Origin: an uncultured Propionibacteriaceae bacterium
Lineage (GTDB): Bacteria > Actinomycetota > Actinomycetes > Propionibacteriales > Propionibacteriaceae
Direction: 5' to 3'
NCBI GenBank assembly: GCA_938046585.1
Contig: CALIWR010000005.1
Span: forward strand, 372,001 to 436,000
Length of the DNA stretch: 64,000 bases
Shown here: piece by piece, positions 7,870 to 14,996 of the stretch
How the letters are laid out: the number at the start of each line of letters is the position of its first letter
How positions within the stretch are numbered: the first letter of the stretch is position 1
The notes under the pieces: model-generated
What the model was told of the DNA's origin: nothing
Seen by the model: only the letters and a program-made list of their open reading frames with translations
Database searches by the model: none
Position numbers and translations under genes: made by a program

Positions 7870-9434
7870 CGGCGCCCCCGGGCCTCGAGTACCTCGGCCA
7901 CGGTGAGCAGCGGTACCGGCGCGTACACCTTGGCCACCTGGGTAGCCAGTAACGCAGAACCTGGCAGCAGCTGCCGGGTGGGCCCGGCCGAGACCACCTC
8001 GGCTTCGGCCATCACCACCACCTGTTGGCAGGTTTGGGCCACGAATTCGACGTCGTGGGTCGCTACCACAACCACCCGGCCTTCCTCGGCCAGGCCGCGC
8101 AGGACCCGGGTCAGTTCGTGCTTGCCCGCGTAGTCGAGTCCGCGGGTCGGTTCGTCCAGCAGCACTACCTCGGCTCGGCGGGCCAGCTGCAGAGCTAGCA
8201 CCAAGGCCAGCTGCTGACCGATCGACAGGTCCCGGGGATGCTGGTCGCGGTCGATGCCGGGCGCGAACCGGTCCAACAGGTCAGAGCAGGAGCCCGGTTC
8301 GGCGCCCGCCTCCTGCTCGGCCTGGGCCAGTTCCTCGCCGACCGAGGCCCAGAAGAGCAGGTCTGAGGCAGACTGCGGTACTAGGGCGATCGGGCCGGGC
8401 GGGGCCCCGGCGACGGTCACGTTCCCGCCCTGGCGCGGGCCGGCCCCATGAACCGCCCACAGCAGTGACGACTTGCCGCTGCCATTGCGTCCCATCAAAG
8501 CGGTCACCTGCCCTGCCGGGGCATGCAGGTCAACCCCGGCAACGGCGACCGCCGATCCGTACCGGACCACGATCCCGGTGGCGTCTAACCCAGGCCCCGA
8601 CGAGGCCGGGCCCGGCAGGGGTGAGCTAGACAGCTGCTCCCGTTCGGTCCGGGCCGCCCGTCGCCCGTCGCGGACCGTGAGCGGCAGCGGGTGCCAGCCC
8701 GACCGGCGCCCCAGGTCCACCAGGGGCGGAACGACCGGTGAGGTAGCCAGCAGTTCCCGCGGGTCGCCGTAGCGGACCGTGCCGGCCTCAACCAGCAGGA
8801 CCGCGTCAGCATGCTCGACTACCCGTTCCATCCGGTGCTCGGCGGCGACCACCGTAATCCCCAGGTCATGCACCAACCGGCTTAGCAGCGCGATCACGTC
8901 CTCCGCGGCGACCGGGTCTAAAGCGCTGGTCGGTTCATCAAGCAGCAGCACCCGGGGCTGGGCAGTCAACACCGCTCCGATCGCGACCCGCTGCTGCTGA
9001 CCGCCGGACAAGGTACTGAGGGCCCGGCCCCGCAGGTCCGCGATCCCGAGCAGGTCGAGGGTCTCCTCGACCCGGGCCCGCATCAGGGCTGGGGCGGTAC
9101 CAAGCTGCTCCATGGTGAACGCCAGTTCAGACTCGACCGTGTCGGTGACGAAACCCGCCGCCGGGTCCTGGCCGACGTAGCCGATCCGGTCGGCCAGTTC
9201 CCGCGGTGCCGCCTGGCTGATGTCATGCCCGTCGAGTTCCACCCGCCCTTCGCGGCGGCCCCCGGTGAAACGGGGGACCAAGGCGTTGACGGTGCCGAGT
9301 AGGGTCGACTTGCCGCTGCCGGTACGGCCGGCGACAAGGACCAGTTCACCCTCGTCGATGTTCAGGTTAATCTGGGACAGCACCGGGCGATTCGCCGTCT
9401 GATACCAGACGCTGACGTCGTACAGCGAGATCAC
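7866..9434 (-). CDS. ECF transporter ATPase, two ABC domains fused (EcfAA')
   Basis: A 522-residue protein containing two ABC ATPase domains in tandem, the usual actinobacterial fusion of EcfA and EcfA'. Domain 1 has Walker A GRTGSGKST, signature LSGGQQQRV and Walker B VLLLDEPTSALD. Domain 2 has Walker A GRNGSGKSS, the weaker signature LSIGQQLAL and Walker B VVLLDEPTRGLD. The GTG at 9434 is chosen because it overlaps the EcfT stop by 4 nt (GTGA); an upstream ATG in the same frame would add 34 Gly/Pro-rich residues lying inside the EcfT gene. It would power uptake through EcfT and the S component. The stop overlaps the S-component start. Confidence 0.9.
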   Translation of the reverse strand: MISLYDVSVWYQTANRPVLSQINLNIDEGELVLVAGRTGSGKSTLLGTVNALVPRFTGGRREGRVELDGHDISQAAPRELADRIGYVGQDPAAGFVTDTVESELAFTMEQLGTAPALMRARVEETLDLLGIADLRGRALSTLSGGQQQRVAIGAVLTAQPRVLLLDEPTSALDPVAAEDVIALLSRLVHDLGITVVAAEHRMERVVEHADAVLLVEAGTVRYGDPRELLATSPVVPPLVDLGRRSGWHPLPLTVRDGRRAARTEREQLSSSPLPGPASSGPGLDATGIVVRYGSAVAVAGVDLHAPAGQVTALMGRNGSGKSSLLWAVHGAGPRQGGNVTVAGAPPGPIALVPQSASDLLFWASVGEELAQAEQEAGAEPGSCSDLLDRFAPGIDRDQHPRDLSIGQQLALVLALQLARRAEVVLLDEPTRGLDYAGKHELTRVLRGLAEEGRVVVVATHDVEFVAQTCQQVVVMAEAEVVSAGPTRQLLPGSALLATQVAKVYAPVPLLTVAEVLEARGRR

Positions 9435-10552
9435 CGCACCCCTCCCTCCGAGGCCAGCCGGGGCCGCGGGGTAAGAGCCGCCGGAGCCAGAGCCAGCAAC
9501 GCCCCAGCCAGGGCCAAGACCGGCAGCTGGGGCCACTCGATGGCCGGCAGCAGCTGCGGGTTAAGCAGCCCGGCCTGCTCCCCACCAGCCACCAGCAGTA
9601 CCCCAGCCGCAGCAGCGGCCCCGCAGACCACCACCACGACCTCCGCCGCCCGCCAGGGCAGCGGCCGGTACCGGCTACGACGAACGTCACGGCCAGACCA
9701 CCATAGAGCGGTGACGGTGCTCGCCAACGCCACCAGCAGCGCCGGCCAGCGCAACAGCACCGGCGCCTGCGGGGTGAGCAGACCGTAGCTGGCAGCGCCG
9801 AAGGCGACCAACGCCACCAGCATCAGACCGGTCACCAGTCGACGGTGGGTCGGGCTGGCGGTGCCGGTGCGACCGAACCCCCGGGCATCCATCGAGGCAG
9901 CCATCGCGATCGCCGAGTCGAGGGCATCGGTGAGGACTGGAACGATGATCCCGCGTATCAGCCGTAGCCGGCCCCGCCGGGCCGGGGCCCGTAGCCGTTG
10001 GGCCCGGCGGACCCGTTGCAGCGAGGCCCCCAGCTGCGGAAACACGGTCACCACGATCACCAGCACGGTGCCGATCTCGTACAGGGCACTCGGCAGACCG
10101 GCCAACAGCCGGCGCGGATTGGCCAAGGCGTTAGCCGCCCCGATCACGACGATGATGGTGGCCAGCCGGAGCCCGTCGTACAGACCGGCCAGTACGGCTT
10201 CCAAGGTGACCGGACCCAGCAGCCGGATCCCAGCGGTGATCTCGGGCAAGGGAATCTCGGGGAGCCGGACCAACACCGTCTGCCCATCACCGCCGCCCAG
10301 CAGCACCCGGTAGCCGACCCGCAGCACTACCACCGCCATGCCCAGGCCGGCGTACAAGCCGAACGAACGCGCCCAGGGGCTGTCGTCACGACGGGCGACC
10401 ACCACCAGCGCCGCCACGGCGACCAGCAGCCCAAGCAGCAGGGGATTGGTGGTCCACGAGGCTGCCAGGCACAGCCCGAGCGCCCATGACCACCAGGCGC
10501 CCGGATGGACCTGCCGAGGCAGCCAGTACCGGTGCCAGCTGGGACGACTCAT
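9431..10552 (-). CDS. ecfT: ECF transporter transmembrane coupling protein EcfT
   Basis: A 373-residue membrane protein of the EcfT/CbiQ family, which couples ATPase movement to the S component. Membrane segments occur in the first 90 residues, and the characteristic cytoplasmic coupling helices contain AMAASMDARGFGRTG, the A-R-G coupling motif region. ATG 10552 is used because it overlaps the stop of the upstream gene by 4 nt (ATGA); an in-frame ATG 18 nt upstream is less likely. It is unusually long for EcfT (often about 250-270 residues) because of extra hydrophobic C-terminal segments. Part of the riboswitch-controlled operon. Confidence 0.88.
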   Translation of the reverse strand: MSRPSWHRYWLPRQVHPGAWWSWALGLCLAASWTTNPLLLGLLVAVAALVVVARRDDSPWARSFGLYAGLGMAVVVLRVGYRVLLGGGDGQTVLVRLPEIPLPEITAGIRLLGPVTLEAVLAGLYDGLRLATIIVVIGAANALANPRRLLAGLPSALYEIGTVLVIVVTVFPQLGASLQRVRRAQRLRAPARRGRLRLIRGIIVPVLTDALDSAIAMAASMDARGFGRTGTASPTHRRLVTGLMLVALVAFGAASYGLLTPQAPVLLRWPALLVALASTVTALWWSGRDVRRSRYRPLPWRAAEVVVVVCGAAAAAGVLLVAGGEQAGLLNPQLLPAIEWPQLPVLALAGALLALAPAALTPRPRLASEGGVR

Positions 10553-11514
10553 CCGCGGCGTCGGCGCCACAGCAGCACCCCGCCGGCTGCTGCGGCGACA
10601 GCGGCCACGATTCCGATGCCGATCGCGGTACCCCGGCCGCTGCCGGTGACCGGTGTTGCCGATGGTTCGACTGGGGCCCCAGTGTCACCGGGCAACGGTA
10701 CGGCGGAAGCCTCGGATGTCGGCGAGGGTGTCGGGGCCGGTTCGCTGCTCACAGCTGACGTCGGCGAGGGGGTCGGCTCAGCGGACGTAGCGGTGGAACT
10801 GGCGGTCGGGACCCCAGTAGTCGTAGTAGTCGTGGCGGAGGTCGTGCGATGGGTGGGTGCCGTGGTGGCGCGGTTACCAGGGCGCGGAGCCGGTGGTGCG
10901 GTCGTCCGTCCTGGGGCAGGAACCGGCGCGGACGTGTTCGGGGCAGGTACCCGCGGAGCGCCGCGGACTGGTGCCGCCCGCGGCGGGGCCGCGTCTTTCT
11001 CAGAAGACGAGTTGAGCTGGAAGGACCATCCCTCGAAGGCCCCAGCCTGAATCGTCCGCCCAGCCCCGCTGGTGGCGTAACGCCACGAGCCGCCCGCCGA
11101 CGCGTTCCAGTACGACCAGTACGCCTTGGCCGGCGGCATCTGAACACATGATTCTCGGTATCCGGTGTTGCCGTGCACCGGGATTGCCTCGCTCGCTGAG
11201 GGGCGACCGTTAATCCGACACACGGCCCCCGGTGCCCGCTGGGGCATGGTGACCGGCAACCCAGCCAGGGACAGCGCGTCCATCCCGGTGCCCCGCCGAC
11301 CGGTGGCGGCGATCGTGGCCGCCCAACGTTCAACGCAGCGGACCACGGTCCCGCCGCCCAGGGCGGCATGATCCACCACGACCGTGACCCCTTGATCGTC
11401 GGAGCAGGCCCCGCTGGTCCAGGTGTCGGCGGCGCGAGCCGGCACCACGATGACCAGCGAGGCCGCTCCCAGCAGCGCGGCCAGGAGCCGTAGCCAACGC
11501 TGCCAACCGATCAC
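10549..11514 (-). CDS. secreted, membrane-anchored protein with beta-domain like transcobalamin/DUF4430 (tentative)
   Basis: A 321-residue exported protein. A signal peptide (residues 1-28, ending ARA) is followed by a globular domain to about residue 165 that has VCRINGRPS, two or more Cys, then AYWSYWNASAGGSW, RYATSGA and FEGWSF. A P/T/S-rich stalk of about 110 residues, one membrane helix and an RRRR tail follow. The aromatic Y-W-S-Y-W / G-S-W-R-Y pattern recalls the C-terminal beta-domain of transcobalamin and intrinsic factor, but this match is by eye and tentative. Position is telling: it overlaps both the upstream toroid-protein gene and the downstream EcfT gene by 4 nt. I infer a surface-tethered half of a vitamin receptor. 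Confidence 0.6.
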   Translation of the reverse strand: MIGWQRWLRLLAALLGAASLVIVVPARAADTWTSGACSDDQGVTVVVDHAALGGGTVVRCVERWAATIAATGRRGTGMDALSLAGLPVTMPQRAPGAVCRINGRPSASEAIPVHGNTGYRESCVQMPPAKAYWSYWNASAGGSWRYATSGAGRTIQAGAFEGWSFQLNSSSEKDAAPPRAAPVRGAPRVPAPNTSAPVPAPGRTTAPPAPRPGNRATTAPTHRTTSATTTTTTGVPTASSTATSAEPTPSPTSAVSSEPAPTPSPTSEASAVPLPGDTGAPVEPSATPVTGSGRGTAIGIGIVAAVAAAAGGVLLWRRRRG

Positions 11515-13643
11515 GCCCGGAATCCTCCGACGTGATCAAGCAGGGCGTACGCGGTGCCGGTGGAGGCGTGGTGGATGTCCACCTGGCCTGCCTCCGAGGT
11601 CTCAGCCAGTGCGGCATTGGACGACGGCACCGCGGTAGTGAAGTTCACAGTCGAGGTACGGGCGGGATAGCGGCTGCCGCCGCGAACCAGGGCCAGATAC
11701 CCGGGGGCGGTTGGAGCGGCTGCGGTCAGGTTGGTCATCACCGCCGCGAAGGCCCCAGACCCCGGCAGTGTCACCGGGACCGAACGGTTAGCGAGCGGCT
11801 GCTGCGCGGCCACGCCGTCGTACACCCGTACCTCGTCGATCGCCTGATAGCCGCCGGAACGATTCACCTGTCCACCGACCACATAGCCGACCAGGTCAGC
11901 CACCACATCAGACGATCCGGGGGAGGTATTGGTGATTACGATCCGTCCGCCTTCGCCGAGCCGGGCTACCACCAGGTTGGGCCGGGTCTCGCCGGGGAGG
12001 AAGTTGAGGCTGGAGGTGGTCGGAGCCGGGCTTCCGGCCGCACCGACGCTGAGATAACCGGGCGCCTGGGGATTAGTGACGGTGAGGTTTAAGACAACAG
12101 CCGCAGCATTGTCCGGAACCTCGTGCCGGCCAGCCACGACCAGCTCACGGCTACTATTCGCGGCCAGCGTGCTGTTCGGTCGGGTGTCGAGGATCCGCTG
12201 TGGGGCTGCGGTGCTGGTCATCCCAGCCACGGTCGCCTCGCCCGGGGTCAGGTAGCCGACCACATCGGCGACCAGGTGGCTCGCCCCGGGTGAGGCATTG
12301 CGCAGCACTATCTGCCCGTCGGGGCTGGCCTGGGCCACGACCAGGTTCGGGATGGTCTGCCCGGCCACAAAATTCAGGCTGGACGCGGTAGGGGCGTCGA
12401 CGCCCTTGGGGTATGCCGAGATGTACCCGTCGGCGGCCGGCTCGGTCACGGTGACGTTGAGGACCACCGCTCCCACCTGGTTCGCCAGCCCCTGGACGCC
12501 AGCAACCGTGACGGTCAGATCCGCATTCGGGGCGACTTTGGCAGTGGTCCGGGTATCCGCGACCCGGAACGACGCCACCGGCACGTAGGCACCAGCATCA
12601 AGCGGGGCCAGCTGAAGGGTTTCCAGGCCGACCGGGGCCAGCGCGAGCACCGCCTGGGCACTGGCCCGGATCCACTGGTCACGGTTGGCGTCCACCCCGG
12701 CCTGTTTCCCGGCCTGGTTGTAGGCGATGGCGCCCGCATCGGCTCCCTCGCTCAGCCGGTGAGCCGCCACAAAGGTCGCGGCTCGATCCCGGGCGGTCTG
12801 GTATGAGGTGCCGGCCAAGGCAGCCGTCGCCAACCCGGTCGAGTTGGTGTTCAGGTCGGCCGTGGTGACCCCGCCACGCCATCCTCCGCTGTTCGGGTCC
12901 TGGGCTCCGACCAGCCAGGCGAGGGCCTTGTCGAGGGCGGCCTGAGCTGGTGACCCAGGGGCCGGCTTGGCCGCCTTCAGGGCCATGATCGCCAACGCGG
13001 TGGCGTCAGTGTCGGGGGCGTCCTGCTCGGTACAGGCGCGGGGCCCATCGCTGAGAGTGAGCGGGTAGTGCCCGGTGGCGCACTGCTGGCTGACGAGGTA
13101 GTCCACCGTCTTCTGCGGCAGCTGCCCGGTCCGGGCCAGGCCCAGCATCACGTACGACTGACTCAAGACGTTGGCATAGTTCTCGCCGGTGGTGACGTCT
13201 TTCACCCGCCCGGTGTCGCTGACCGTGGTCAGGGCCTGGGCACGCAGGTCCCGGCCGCCCACCTTGGTGGGATCGATCCGAGCGACCGCAGCGGCCAGCA
13301 GCAGCTTTCCGGTGGCCCCGGCGAAGACGCTGTCACCACTAGTGGTGTAGTCGCCGCTGCGGGCAGCGAGCTGGTTCGCGATCGCCGTGGTTCGGGCGGT
13401 AGGGGCACCCGTGGCGGCCTGGGCAAAGAGGATGTCGGTGCTCAGGCCCAGGTCGTCGAAGTTGTACTGCTGATTGACGTAGACCCGGCCGTCGCTCAGC
13501 TGGGAACGAAGCCAGGTCGCGGTCGCGGTAGCCGCGGCCGGATCAGCGGCATGGGCCCGGGTGACGCCGTACGGGCTTAGTGGGATCAGCGCAGCAGCGA
13601 AGAGGGCGGCGAAGCCGGCCCGGATGATGCGGGCGGTCCTCAT
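11511..13643 (-). CDS. secreted alpha/alpha-toroid (prenyltransferase-repeat-like) protein with three C-terminal beta repeats
   Basis: A 710-residue exported protein. The signal peptide spans residues 1-32 (ending AHA). Residues of about 35-345 form helical repeats of the prenyltransferase/terpene-cyclase toroid type, with phrases such as ALAIMALKAAKP, DPNSGGWRGGV and NSTGLATAALAG. The same fold makes the alpha domain of intrinsic factor and transcobalamin. Three imperfect repeats of about 110 residues follow, each containing an xxDTR-like start, VVLNxTVT, a SSLNF-like strand, PNLVV and a VADxVGY end; the third is divergent. Such repeats are common on secreted actinobacterial proteins and may bind the cell wall. 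It is the first gene behind the cobalamin riboswitch. Catalysis as a terpene cyclase is unlikely given export and context; extracellular cobamide binding is my inference. Confidence 0.65.
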   Translation of the reverse strand: MRTARIIRAGFAALFAAALIPLSPYGVTRAHAADPAAATATATWLRSQLSDGRVYVNQQYNFDDLGLSTDILFAQAATGAPTARTTAIANQLAARSGDYTTSGDSVFAGATGKLLLAAAVARIDPTKVGGRDLRAQALTTVSDTGRVKDVTTGENYANVLSQSYVMLGLARTGQLPQKTVDYLVSQQCATGHYPLTLSDGPRACTEQDAPDTDATALAIMALKAAKPAPGSPAQAALDKALAWLVGAQDPNSGGWRGGVTTADLNTNSTGLATAALAGTSYQTARDRAATFVAAHRLSEGADAGAIAYNQAGKQAGVDANRDQWIRASAQAVLALAPVGLETLQLAPLDAGAYVPVASFRVADTRTTAKVAPNADLTVTVAGVQGLANQVGAVVLNVTVTEPAADGYISAYPKGVDAPTASSLNFVAGQTIPNLVVAQASPDGQIVLRNASPGASHLVADVVGYLTPGEATVAGMTSTAAPQRILDTRPNSTLAANSSRELVVAGRHEVPDNAAAVVLNLTVTNPQAPGYLSVGAAGSPAPTTSSLNFLPGETRPNLVVARLGEGGRIVITNTSPGSSDVVADLVGYVVGGQVNRSGGYQAIDEVRVYDGVAAQQPLANRSVPVTLPGSGAFAAVMTNLTAAAPTAPGYLALVRGGSRYPARTSTVNFTTAVPSSNAALAETSEAGQVDIHHASTGTAYALLDHVGGFRA

Positions 13644-13675
13644 GGGAAGTGCCTTTCCCAGAGTCGGAGTCTGGG
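13644..13675 (-). promoter_or_regulatory. riboswitch expression platform: two mutually exclusive hairpins over the ribosome binding site
   Basis: On the minus strand CCCAGA (13675-13670 complement) can pair with TCTGGG (complement of 13662-13657), or the same GGG can instead begin a GGGAA/TTCCC hairpin (13659-13655 with 13648-13644) that ends directly before ATG 13643 and covers the purine-rich GGGAAAGG. The shared GGG makes the two hairpins alternatives. This suits translational control by ligand. Confidence 0.45.
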
Positions 13676-13714
13676 CAAGCGCTCAGAAGCCGATCTGCAA
13701 TCCTCGACAGACGG

Positions 13715-13844
13715 ACGGTGCACATACCGACCTGTCGGTGTTCCGGCTTGTGGACCTCAACGGCCCACCCACGGTTGCGGGTCAGCGCCGGACTCGGACC
13801 GGCTTCCCCGAACATGTCGGCTGATGACTGTGCAGGATCACCGT
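13715..13844 (-). promoter_or_regulatory. cobalamin (B12) riboswitch aptamer
   Basis: On the minus strand the leader contains the core GGGGAAGCCGGTCCGAGTCC, then CCGGCGCTGACCCGC, then AACCGTG, as in cobalamin aptamers. Downstream is a B12-box-like segment AAGCCGGAACACCGACAGG (13750-13732). The outer helix is visible: TGCACA with upstream ACGG (13844-13829) can pair with TGTGCA then CCGT (13724-13715), leaving a small bulge. It sits 72 nt before the start of the first operon gene. In known examples, cobalamin binding lowers expression of B12 synthesis or uptake genes. Confidence 0.85.
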
Positions 13845-13849
13845 ATCAG

Positions 13850-14017
13850 GTGAGCTCAGGTCTGCGCCAGAGCGGAGGCCCCGGAAACTGATACTGGTGG
13901 GATGAAGCTAGCCTGACCCAACCGGTAGCCGGTGGCCACGGCCGGCTCCGCTGGAACCCATACCACCACCTGGTGTCGTCGAGGCCGCCGGTGCAGAGGC
14001 CTCGGGTGGCCACCTGG
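13850..14017. other. intergenic region upstream of the riboswitch
   Basis: No gene is seen. A minus-strand TAGCTT (13910-13905) could serve as a -10, giving a leader of roughly 255 nt for the ECF operon, but no good -35 is visible. Short G/C-rich inverted repeats near 13925-13945 may terminate transcription. Confidence 0.3.
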
Positions 14018-14887
14018 TTAGGCAGTTGCCCGTAGCCAGGCCCGGATCGGTTTGATCACGCGCATCTGGCCCGCGCCATACGTCCGGGTCTTGGCCCGGT
14101 CAAAGGTGATCCCGTTCTGCTGTTCGATCGTCTTCAGGATCCGGGGCAGGTCACGAATGTCGGTTGGAGCCGGGTCGATGGCACCGACCAGGGTACGACT
14201 GGCGCCATCATCTCTGACAGAGAGCCGGTACGGGAGTGCCCCGGTAGGAGAGGTCCGACTGTCATAGAGGCGGACCTCGTCGCCTCCAGACCAGAACTCC
14301 TTCACCAGCCGTGCGGCGTGGAATTCGGACTCCAAGTCCGGCGACCAGCCTATTTCGACATCGACGTCCACTGTCGGAACCTCACGCGAGGTGACGACGA
14401 TCTCAAACTGCCAGCGGCGGTCGGTGGGCACCGGCAGTCCGATCTCGGCGGCCCACTGACCCGCTGGAGTGGGAGGCAGGTGCCGGTACACCGCGTCGAG
14501 GATCTCGAAGGCGTCAGCCCCGGCAGGAATGTCGCGGAACAGACCGAAGAGTTCCCAGAAGGCCGAGCGTTCCTTGAGAAGCACCGGCTCGTCGCGTAAC
14601 CGTTGCGCCACCTGAAGCAGGGTCACGGCGGCCTCCGTGTCACCGAGTCCGGCCGCGTGCACCAGCATCACCAGGGCATTCGTCATGGGGCAGCTCTGGT
14701 GCCACCCCGTCCAGGAGAGCTCCTGGTCCTGAGCCGCCTGCACCGCGGCGCAGACCAAGTCCATATTCGCCGTCGTGACCAAGGGCAGGAGCCGGTCCGC
14801 CTTGGCTCGGTCGGCAGGCCAGGTCGACATCGCCAACCGTCTGGCGAGTTTGGTGTCCCTGTCGAGTACCTCAGCGAACGATGTCAC
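14018..14887 (-). CDS. hypothetical protein, 289 residues
   Basis: Family not recognised. It is soluble, with no signal peptide or membrane helix. The first 160 residues are helical and Leu/Ala-rich (for example TNALVMLVHAAGLGDTEAAVTLLQ split by turns); the second half looks alpha/beta and contains FEIVVTSREVPTVDVDVEIGW-like beta strands and a closing KPIRAW. GTG 14887 is favoured because GGGGAGAGG precedes it; an upstream TTG at 14920 overlaps the putative -10 TAGGCT (14926-14921). It is transcribed away from the PTS gene, and the two promoters face away from each other. Confidence 0.65.
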   Translation of the reverse strand: MTSFAEVLDRDTKLARRLAMSTWPADRAKADRLLPLVTTANMDLVCAAVQAAQDQELSWTGWHQSCPMTNALVMLVHAAGLGDTEAAVTLLQVAQRLRDEPVLLKERSAFWELFGLFRDIPAGADAFEILDAVYRHLPPTPAGQWAAEIGLPVPTDRRWQFEIVVTSREVPTVDVDVEIGWSPDLESEFHAARLVKEFWSGGDEVRLYDSRTSPTGALPYRLSVRDDGASRTLVGAIDPAPTDIRDLPRILKTIEQQNGITFDRAKTRTYGAGQMRVIKPIRAWLRATA

Positions 14888-14920
14888 AGCCTCTCCCCGC
14901 CGCTGACCACCTGTGGGCAA

Positions 14921-14954
14921 AGCCTAGCCGCTGTGAGCGGTTAGCCGCTAGGAT
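14921..14954. promoter_or_regulatory. divergent promoter region
   Basis: A minus-strand TAGGCT (14926-14921) serves the hypothetical gene and a plus-strand TAGGAT (14949-14954) lies 42 nt before the PTS gene. The -10 calls rest on TANNNT match and position only. Confidence 0.35.
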
Positions 14955-14996
14955 CACCAGCGGTCCGCCAGAGTCGCTGAGGTCGCAGGAGGCCCC

